Assembly: GCA_023443125.1 (NCBI GenBank)
Contig: JAEZVO010000070.1
Location: forward strand, 1-55,873
Reading direction: 5' to 3'
DNA from: Actinomycetes bacterium
Lineage (GTDB): Bacteria; Actinomycetota; Actinomycetes; Propionibacteriales; Propionibacteriaceae
DNA length: 55,873 nt
Below are positions 49,825-55,873 of this stretch, piece after piece. Both the position numbers and the translations under genes were made by a program. The notes under the pieces were generated by a model. That model had not been told where the DNA came from. It ran no database searches and was given only the letters and a program-made list of their open reading frames with translations. Position 1 is the first letter of the stretch. The number at the start of each line of letters is the position of its first letter.

Positions 49825-50715
49825 ATGGAGTTCAAAGACAGCGCGAGCATTGACCAGTCGCGTGTGCGCTACGGCGGGTCAGGCCGCGGCAGCGGTGGGC
49901 GTCGGGGCGTCGCCGTCGGTGGTGGTGCGGGCGGCATACTGCTCCTGCTGCTGATCTTCCTCGGTCCGCAGCTGGGCATCGACCCCAGCTCCGTGCTCGG
50001 CGGCGGAGAGTCTCAGCGGCAAGGTGGGGCGTCGGGTGAGGTGGCGAACAAACCCGAGTGCAAGACTGGCGCCGACGTCGACCGCGACCCCGAGTGCCGC
50101 TGGCCCGCCTACGTGACGGCCATCGACGGGTTCTGGGAAACTCAGGTGGAGGGTTACCGTCGCTCGGAGACGCAGCTGTTTAGCGGGCGCGTTGAGACGG
50201 CCTGCGGCGTTGCCAGCTCGCAGGTGGGCCCGTTCTACTGCCCCGGCGACAAGACGGTGTACATCGACACCGACTACATGGGCAAGCTGCTCGACCAGCT
50301 CGGCGCGCAGGGTGGCTACGCGGCGGAGGCGTACATCATCGCCCACGAGTATGGGCATCACGTGCAGAACCTCACCGGCGCGCTCGCGAAGAGCCGCCAG
50401 GGTGCGCAGAAGGGCGCCAAATCGGGCTCCGTTCGTGCGGAGCTCCAGGCCGACTGCTACGCGGGCGTGTGGTTCCACCACACGATGCGCGACAAGAACT
50501 CGCTCATCGAGAATGTCACGCAAGACGACCTCAACCGCATCCTCGACGCGGCCCGCGCCGTCGGCGACGACCACATCCAGGAGCAGTCCATGGGGCAGGT
50601 CATTCAGAATGAGTGGACGCACGGCTCATCTGAGCAGCGTCAGCGTTGGTTGCACGCAGGGTTCGAGTCGGGCGACGTGAATTCCTGCGACACGTTCAGC
50701 ACCGACAACCTCTGA
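49825..50715 (+). CDS. YpfJ-type neutral zinc metallopeptidase
   Basis: A 296-residue membrane-anchored protease. The N-terminus is Gly/Arg-rich, one membrane segment follows (about 34-52, GGILLLLLIFLGPQLG), and the extracytoplasmic zinc domain carries HEYGHH (residues 174-179) with a downstream ELQADCYAGVW Glu ligand. Two or more cysteines (C-terminal NSCDTF) may pair. The family (PF04228) is widespread but substrates are undefined. CGGAGGGTC precedes the ATG, with a TAGCAT -10 at 49791-49796. Confidence 0.92.
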   Translation: MEFKDSASIDQSRVRYGGSGRGSGGRRGVAVGGGAGGILLLLLIFLGPQLGIDPSSVLGGGESQRQGGASGEVANKPECKTGADVDRDPECRWPAYVTAIDGFWETQVEGYRRSETQLFSGRVETACGVASSQVGPFYCPGDKTVYIDTDYMGKLLDQLGAQGGYAAEAYIIAHEYGHHVQNLTGALAKSRQGAQKGAKSGSVRAELQADCYAGVWFHHTMRDKNSLIENVTQDDLNRILDAARAVGDDHIQEQSMGQVIQNEWTHGSSEQRQRWLHAGFESGDVNSCDTFSTDNL

Positions 50716-50758
50716 GTATTGCTGACGTGTGTGACTCCGGAGCGCTCACCGGGCTGGA

Positions 50759-51703
50759 TTAGTTGTCGGTGAGTTCTTCGTCGATGCTGTTCCCGGCGAG
50801 GTCGGTGTGCACGGTGCGGGTGCCGCAGCGGATTGTCATGATGGGCTCGAGGCGTTCCGGAGGCTGCGCGACGGTGAGTTCGCACGTCTCCTGGGCGTTC
50901 TTGCGGGCATTGGACACCGCGAGCACGGCTGACACCGGGTCGATGAGCGACGCCTTGAAACGCAGCTCCTCGGTGGTGCCCTCCTTGCGGGTTTCGAAGG
51001 TGGGAACCTGGTCTTTGCGGATTCGGGTGACGACCTCGTCGCCATCGGTAGTGAACGCCCAGTAGCCGCGCTCCTTGCTGAAACCGAATTGGGTGATGTA
51101 GAGGTCGTCGGCGGTGACGGCGGCCAGGCCCGCCGCGACGTCGCTCGGCAGTGTCACTCCGATGGTGGGGACGGGGGTGGCGTCGCTTTGGAAAAAGACG
51201 GTGACCGTCTCGGGGCGTGACGAGATGGATTGTGTGATGGCGGCGCGACCGTACTCCTGAATTTGGTAGACGAGTTGGCCCTTCACGCCGAGCTGTTCAG
51301 CGTGCTGGAACATCGTGCCGAGTTTATCGAGTGGGAAATCGGCGGGGGAGAAGGTGTTTTGCTGTAGGTATTGGAAGTCGGTGGTGGCCGCGTCGAGCGC
51401 GTCGTTCGCCCACTGATATGCGATGGGTTTATCGTCGGCGCCGAGCGCGATGAGTGTGGCGGATTCGGGGGTGACGTCGAGCTTCAGCGCCGGACGGTGG
51501 TGGGCGAGCTCGTCGAGGGCCTGCACCACGCGCATCGCGTTGTCACCGTCGGTGAGCTTCCCCGTGATTTCCAGTGGGCGAGGGAGCGTCGACGGATCGA
51601 CGGACTGTGCGGGGGAGGGCGGTTCGCTGGGGGAGGTGGGCGTGAGTTGGCATCCGGCGAGCAGGAGCGCTGTGACGGCGACGATGAGCGGACGGGACAC
51701 CAC
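50759..51703 (-). CDS. Secreted lipoprotein of unknown function
   Basis: A 314-residue lipoprotein. The signal peptide ends in ALLLAGCQL, followed by a Pro/Ser-rich linker (about 20-40). The body has alternating beta-strand-like segments (ALKLDVTPESATLIALGADD, ADDLYITQFGFSKERGYWAF) and no motif I recognise. It starts with GTG, 4 nt after the S4-domain gene on the same strand, so the two are likely cotranscribed. Confidence 0.8.
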   Translation of the reverse strand: MVSRPLIVAVTALLLAGCQLTPTSPSEPPSPAQSVDPSTLPRPLEITGKLTDGDNAMRVVQALDELAHHRPALKLDVTPESATLIALGADDKPIAYQWANDALDAATTDFQYLQQNTFSPADFPLDKLGTMFQHAEQLGVKGQLVYQIQEYGRAAITQSISSRPETVTVFFQSDATPVPTIGVTLPSDVAAGLAAVTADDLYITQFGFSKERGYWAFTTDGDEVVTRIRKDQVPTFETRKEGTTEELRFKASLIDPVSAVLAVSNARKNAQETCELTVAQPPERLEPIMTIRCGTRTVHTDLAGNSIDEELTDN

Positions 51704-51707
51704 CGGG

Positions 51708-52112
51708 TCAGTCTAGCTCCGCACGGGTTCCCCAACCGGAGCGCTGCTGGGGATCGCGGCCGCGCAGTCGATCAATCTGGCGGCGGTCGCGTTTCGTCGG
51801 CCGCCCCGCACCGCGGTCTCGTCGCGCCTGCGGAGCGCTCAGATAGGCGGGGCGTGGCGGGGAATGGTCGATGTAGCAGGTGACGGCGATCGGGGCACCC
51901 ACACGCTTCGTGATGACCTTCGTCACCTCGAAACGACGCTCCCAGCCGGGTTCGCGGATGGTGACGATGTCGCCTGGCTTCACGGAGTGCGCGGGCTTCA
52001 CGCTCTCGCCGTTGAGACGCACGTGTCCGCCAGAGACGGCCTTGTTCGCGAGCGACCTCGTCTTAGCGAGCCGCACGCACCACAGCCACACGTCGAGTCT
52101 TCCAGCCGTCAT
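51708..52112 (-). CDS. S4-domain RNA-binding protein (HslR/Hsp15-like)
   Basis: A 134-residue protein. The N-terminal S4 domain (RLDVWLWCVRLAKTRSLANK, HVRLNGESVKPAHSVKPGDI) is close to Hsp15, which rescues 50S subunits carrying stalled peptidyl-tRNA. The C-terminus is a basic Arg-rich tail. ATG 52112 is chosen over a start seven codons upstream. A TAGACT box ends 8 nt before it. It is followed by the lipoprotein gene. Confidence 0.88.
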   Translation of the reverse strand: MTAGRLDVWLWCVRLAKTRSLANKAVSGGHVRLNGESVKPAHSVKPGDIVTIREPGWERRFEVTKVITKRVGAPIAVTCYIDHSPPRPAYLSAPQARRDRGAGRPTKRDRRQIDRLRGRDPQQRSGWGTRAELD

Positions 52113-52202
52113 GCGCGCAGAGTCTACCCGCACGCCGAGAGATCGTCGGAGCTAGCCCCTGGCCAGTAGCGCAGCCTGAGCGCGGGGCAATATCCTCTAA
52201 GC

Positions 52203-53644
52203 ATGAGGGAACTTCGGGCGGTGCGGCCGACCGTGAGAATTGTGTTGGCGTTGCTGCTGGCGACGATGATCGCAGGCCTGGCGCAGCCGGCGCGGGCCGC
52301 AGGTGACCGGATCGAGTCGCTGGACGTGGTCTACGCCATCCAAGCCGACGGCACCGTGCGCGTCACCACCACCATCGACTGGAACTTCGGAGAAACCGGC
52401 CGCCACGGCATCTTCTGGGAGCTTCTCACGCGCGAAGAGTGGGGCGGGGGCGGTGACCAGCTCGTGCTCACGCCGGTGAGCGATATCAAGGCCTCCAGCC
52501 CGACGGGCGCCCCTACGAAGCTGCGTGTCACCCAAGATGAGAGGGAGTGGTAGCGCTGGGTGAGGGTCCGCGTCGCCGACATGGAGGTGAAACTCGACAA
52601 GCCACGCCACACCTACGTGATCGAGTACACGCAGGAAGGGGCGCTTCGCACCTTCGACGGAAAACCTGAGTTCTACTGGGACGTCACCGGCGTGAACCTG
52701 CCGCCCATCGCTCAGGCGACGGTGAAGGTCACCGCACCTGGTGGCATCACGGAGGCGAAATGCCACCCAGCGGCGGGCACGGATTGCTCAGTCACCACCG
52801 ATGCCGACGGTGCTACATTCAGCGCCCAACACGTCGACGGCATCCTCACCGTGCACACCGGACTCGTGCCGGGCAAGGTCGCGAATGCAAAGCCCATCCT
52901 CAAACCGATGCCGGATCAGCGTACGTGGGATGAAAAGTTGGAGGGGTTCGTGAACGAGCATCGCCTGCCCTCCTTCCTCGCCACGGGGCTGGTGAGCTTC
53001 CTGATGTTCGTGTGGGGCCCATTGAAGCTTCTCCTACCCAGGCGCATCAAAGACGAGCGCTTCGTCAACGCGCCGCCGGGCGTGGTCGTCCAGGGCGGTG
53101 CAACGACGACGAAGCGGCTGCGCGGCACCATCCCGGTGCGGTTCATCCCGCCAGAGGCGACGCTCGTGCAAGCCGGCAGGGCACTCAACGGCGCTTCACG
53201 GGTTCCGCGTTGGCAGCCACCATCGTGCAGGCCGCGGTGGAGGGAGCCGTCACGCTCTCTGCGAAGCCGCGCAGCGTGCGCAAGAAGGAAGAGGGGGCTG
53301 CCGCGTCGGATGGCACGAGGACCATCTACCGGTACGCTGACCCGGCAGACTCCACCAAGCGCACGACGCGCAATGCTTACCGGGAGATGGCACGCTCACT
53401 GGACAGTCGCCACACGCTGCTGCTCCTCGACTCCGAAGTCCCGAAGGTGAAACACGGGCCGCGCTCCGCACTCCGGATGGCTGGTCTATCTGCTCTGCTT
53501 GCAGGTATGTGCGTATGGCTGGGGGCGCCCCTGATCTGGGTGATGCTGGTAGGTGCTCTCTGCCTCGGAGCGCTCCTCGCGGCCCTCGTCGGTTGGCGCA
53601 TCAGGCCTAGACCGTTCGCTAAGTGTACTGACCGGAGAGGTTGA
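52203..53644 (+). pseudogene. Decayed DUF2207 membrane protein gene
   Basis: The first part (signal peptide, then DRIESLDVVYAIQADGTVRV ... FGETGRHGIFWEL) is an intact DUF2207 N-terminus. It is broken by an in-frame TAG at 52551-52553 after DEREW. The same frame resumes at 52560 (VEVKLDKPRHTYVIEYT-like region, then a membrane segment near 52990). Near 53190 one nucleotide is missing: RALNG continues as RFTGSALAATIVQAAVEG in the next frame, which runs to 53644. The usual C-terminal half of DUF2207 proteins is lacking. TATCCT ends 6 nt before the ATG. Three lesions make a non-functional gene very likely. Confidence 0.85.
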
Positions 53645-53655
53645 TTGACCCGTAC

Positions 53656-54588
53656 TTAGTCAGCGCGGAAGGTGCGCCGGTAGTTCGTGGGAGTCACGTC
53701 GATCTCTCGACGCAGGTGACGCCGTAGCGTGCTTGCTGTTCCCAAGCCGGTGCGCTGCGCAATGACGTCCATTGGCAGGCTGCTGTTTTCCAGTAGGCGT
53801 CGGGCAGCAAGAACCCGCTGGTGCAGGATCCATTGCAGAGGGGTCTGTCCCGTCTCAGCAACGAAGCGCCGCGCGAGCTGCCGTTCGGACAAGTGCGCAT
53901 GGCGCGCCAGATCGGCGACGCTGAGCCTCTGCTCGAGGTGGTCCACGATCCAGTCGGTGAGCTCGGCGAAACCGTGTGTCGTGGGAGCTGCCGCTGGCTC
54001 GATGTATTGGGCCTGGCCGCCTGCTCGGTGGGGCGGTACCACCATGCGGCGGGCAATACGGGCGGCGACCCGCTCCCCAAGGTCCCTGCGCACCAGGTGC
54101 AGGCATAGGTCGATTCCGGCGGCCACGCCGGCACTGGTGGCGACCTGTCCGTGGTCCACGTAGAGCACATCGGGCTGCACCGTGATTTCGGGGTATAACC
54201 GCTGCAACTCCCCGGCGTCCTGCCAGTGCGTGGTGGCGGTCAGCCCGTCAAGGAGCCCGGTTGCAGCGAGGGCAAAGGCGCCAGTGCACACCGACGCGAC
54301 TCTCGTGCCGCGCTGGTAGGCGTTGCGGAGCACCCTCAGCGTGTCGTCATGAGGACGGTGATGGGGCCGGTAGCCAGGGATGATGACCGTGCGGGCGTGG
54401 GCCAACGCATCCAGGTCATGGACGGCGCCGATGCTGAATCCGCTGGAGGTCATGACGTCATCACCGTCGAGCGCCGCCACCGCGAAGGTGTACTCCTCTT
54501 CGGCGGGATGCCCGAAGACCTGGGCAACCGTCGACAGGTCGAAGGCGACCACTCCGGGCAGGGCGAGGGCGACGACGTGGTGTGGCAC
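53656..54588 (-). CDS. GlxA-type AraC-family regulator with DJ-1/PfpI domain
   Basis: A 310-residue protein: an N-terminal DJ-1/PfpI-like sensor domain (about 5-165, with VASVCTGAFALAATGLLDG) and a C-terminal AraC helix-turn-helix pair (about 215-305, SVADLARHAHLSERQLARRF and MDVIAQRTGLGTASTLRRHL). Such proteins sense small nitrogen or isonitrile-like metabolites. It starts with GTG; CATAAT on the minus strand (54595-54600) ends 6 nt upstream, a leaderless start. It is divergent from a PfpI-family enzyme with the same fold as its own sensor domain. Confidence 0.92.
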   Translation of the reverse strand: MPHHVVALALPGVVAFDLSTVAQVFGHPAEEEYTFAVAALDGDDVMTSSGFSIGAVHDLDALAHARTVIIPGYRPHHRPHDDTLRVLRNAYQRGTRVASVCTGAFALAATGLLDGLTATTHWQDAGELQRLYPEITVQPDVLYVDHGQVATSAGVAAGIDLCLHLVRRDLGERVAARIARRMVVPPHRAGGQAQYIEPAAAPTTHGFAELTDWIVDHLEQRLSVADLARHAHLSERQLARRFVAETGQTPLQWILHQRVLAARRLLENSSLPMDVIAQRTGLGTASTLRRHLRREIDVTPTNYRRTFRAD

Positions 54589-54670
54589 GCACCGATTATG
54601 GCAGGAATTGCGCGCACTACGTCATTCCTGCCCCTCGCACTGGGCAAGGCGCCCCGGCAGGATTGATGCC

Positions 54671-55282
54671 ATGAGCAAGCGCATCGTGATCGACCTGTTC
54701 GACGGTACGGAGGAACTCGACGCCGTCGGCCCGTGGGAAGTGCTGTCGTACTGGACTCAGACGTATCCGGCCGATGGTTGGCGGGTGGACCTGGCCACGG
54801 ATGACGGCCAGCCCCGCCGCTGCGCCAAGGGACTCCAGGTGGTTCCCACCGCAGCCAAGGCAGCGGTGCCGCGCCCGGACCTCATCGTGGAGCCGGGAGG
54901 ACGCGGCACCAGGGCACGCCTTGCGGACACTGACCACCTGCGGTGGCTGTGCGACGCCGCCGAGAGCGGTGCCCTGGTGAGCAGTATCTGCACCGGGGCC
55001 CTGATACTTGCCGCCGCAGGGCTCCTGCACGCACGCCCGGCTACCACGTACCACGCAAGGTTCGACGAGCTACTCGCCCTCGACCCGACCATCACGCCAT
55101 GCCCCGACCAGCGCTGGGTCGACGATGGGCAGATCGTCACCGCGGCCGGCGTCTCGGCGGGCATCGACATGGCCCTCCACCTCGTCGGTCGACTCGCCGG
55201 CCCCGGCCGCGCCCGACAGGTACAGGACGGCATCGAGTACCACCCTGCGCCGCCCACATGGTCAACGCCCACACACCACTGA
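54671..55282 (+). CDS. DJ-1/PfpI-family protein (isonitrile-hydratase-like)
   Basis: A 203-residue flavodoxin-like DJ-1/PfpI protein. The nucleophile elbow is SICTGALILAAAGLLHARPA with Cys107, and the N-terminal acid is in LFDGTEELDAVGPWEVLS. Homologues include isonitrile hydratase and glyoxalase-like enzymes; the substrate is not known. ATG 54671 is chosen because the frame upstream overlaps the divergent regulator. It is likely controlled by that regulator and followed by the DUF1348 gene. Confidence 0.88.
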   Translation: MSKRIVIDLFDGTEELDAVGPWEVLSYWTQTYPADGWRVDLATDDGQPRRCAKGLQVVPTAAKAAVPRPDLIVEPGGRGTRARLADTDHLRWLCDAAESGALVSSICTGALILAAAGLLHARPATTYHARFDELLALDPTITPCPDQRWVDDGQIVTAAGVSAGIDMALHLVGRLAGPGRARQVQDGIEYHPAPPTWSTPTHH

Positions 55283-55314
55283 CACATCCCCTTCCCAGAG
55301 CAAGGAGCCATCAC

Positions 55315-55758
55315 ATGACCGAAACCCGTAAACCCACCCCGCCGTTCACCGCCGAAACCGCCGCCCTCAAGGTGCAGGCCGCCGAGGACGCGTGGAACAC
55401 ACGCGACCCCGAGAAGGTCGCGCAGGCCTACAGCGTCGACACCGTCTGGCGAAACCGTGACCAGACGATCACCGGCCGCGACCAGGTGATCGCCTTCCTC
55501 ACCGACAAGTGGGATCGGGAACTCGGCTACCAACTCCACAAGAACCTGTGGGCGTTCACCGACGACCAGATCGCCGTGCGATTCCAATACGAATGGCACG
55601 ACCATGACGGCCAGTGGTGGCGCTCCTACGGCAACGAACTGTGGCGCTTCGACGCGCACGGCTACATGACCTATCGCGAAGCCAGCATCAACGACCGTCC
55701 CATCAGCCAGGAGGAGCGACGCGTCACCCCAGGCCAGGGCGAGCTTCCCACCTGGTAA
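55315..55758 (+). CDS. DUF1348 / NTF2-like protein
   Basis: A 147-residue protein of the SnoaL/NTF2-like superfamily, DUF1348 group (AALKVQAAEDAWNTRDPEKV, AYSVDTVWRNRDQTITGRD, FQYEWHDHDGQWWRSYGNE). The cone-shaped fold binds small hydrophobic ligands. Homologues are often induced under stress, but no function is assigned. AAGGAG lies 9 nt before the ATG, 32 nt after the PfpI gene, so the two form an operon. The remaining 115 bp to the window end show no gene. Confidence 0.88.
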   Translation: MTETRKPTPPFTAETAALKVQAAEDAWNTRDPEKVAQAYSVDTVWRNRDQTITGRDQVIAFLTDKWDRELGYQLHKNLWAFTDDQIAVRFQYEWHDHDGQWWRSYGNELWRFDAHGYMTYREASINDRPISQEERRVTPGQGELPTW

Positions 55759-55873
55759 CACCCCACCATCCCGCGACCGGATGCCCCTGTCTGTCGAGAT
55801 GACGCGCGGTGCTTGCCCCGGGGCTGGACCATCCGCGTAACAGCACCAACCAGCTGGCCGGCGACCGTAAGGT

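Overview
The window looks like chromosome of a high-GC Gram-positive bacterium (Actinomycetota). GC-rich codons, frequent GTG/TTG starts, many apparently leaderless genes, a protein O-mannosyltransferase and DUF501-type genes all fit. Gene order from about 18.5 to 44.1 kb (PMT, rsmI, tatD, rsmA, ispE, tetR, glmU, prs, rplY, pth, mfd, mazG, eno, ftsB-like, DUF501, ppx) follows the conserved actinobacterial block known from M. tuberculosis Rv1002c-Rv1026. A member of the Propionibacteriales is my guess, at low confidence.

Layout. 0-10.6 kb: a myo-inositol catabolic cluster. A transaldolase-like gene and a GntR regulator run leftward, iolC-iolB-iolD-iolA run rightward as a tight operon, and a divergent iolE/iolG pair follows. 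An AbiEi/DUF559-like gene bracketed by two near-identical hairpins sits between the two halves. Inositol is oxidised (IolG), dehydrated (IolE), ring-opened (IolD), isomerised (IolB), phosphorylated (IolC) and, after an aldol cleavage whose usual enzyme IolJ is not here, finished by IolA. 10.6-18.5 kb: a TauE-type permease, an orphan FetB-like permease, a VapBC pair, tRNA-Ala, L-serine dehydratase, a flavin reductase, an FAD oxidoreductase and the mannosyltransferase. 18.5-30 kb: RNA modification, isoprenoid, cell-wall precursor, PRPP and translation genes, with a tandem fluoride-channel pair and an MFS gene inserted. 31-35.9 kb: a relatively AT-rich operon for a four-carbon acid sugar (likely D-threonate): PdxA2, DUF1537 kinase, MFS importer and a divergent SorC-type regulator. 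35.9-44.2 kb: mfd to ppx and a tRNA-Leu(TAA). 44.2-47.9 kb: an AT-richer island directly after the tRNA, with a small two-cysteine peptide gene, a lipoprotein gene broken at a run of six G, a membrane-fusion adaptor, an ABC ATPase and a FtsX/MacB-like permease. 48-55.8 kb: a Bax-inhibitor-1 protein, NUDIX hydrolase, zinc metallopeptidase, S4 protein, a decayed DUF2207 gene, a GlxA-type regulator, a PfpI protein and a DUF1348 protein.

The two most unusual things are (1) a set of intergenic palindromic elements of about 50-85 bp with several unrelated arm sequences but a recurring core of the form CCCGA-W3/4-GG in the loop, including one overlapping the end of mazG, and (2) the putative peptide-export island next to tRNA-Leu with a frameshift at a G homopolymer exactly where a lipoprotein signal peptide is interrupted.
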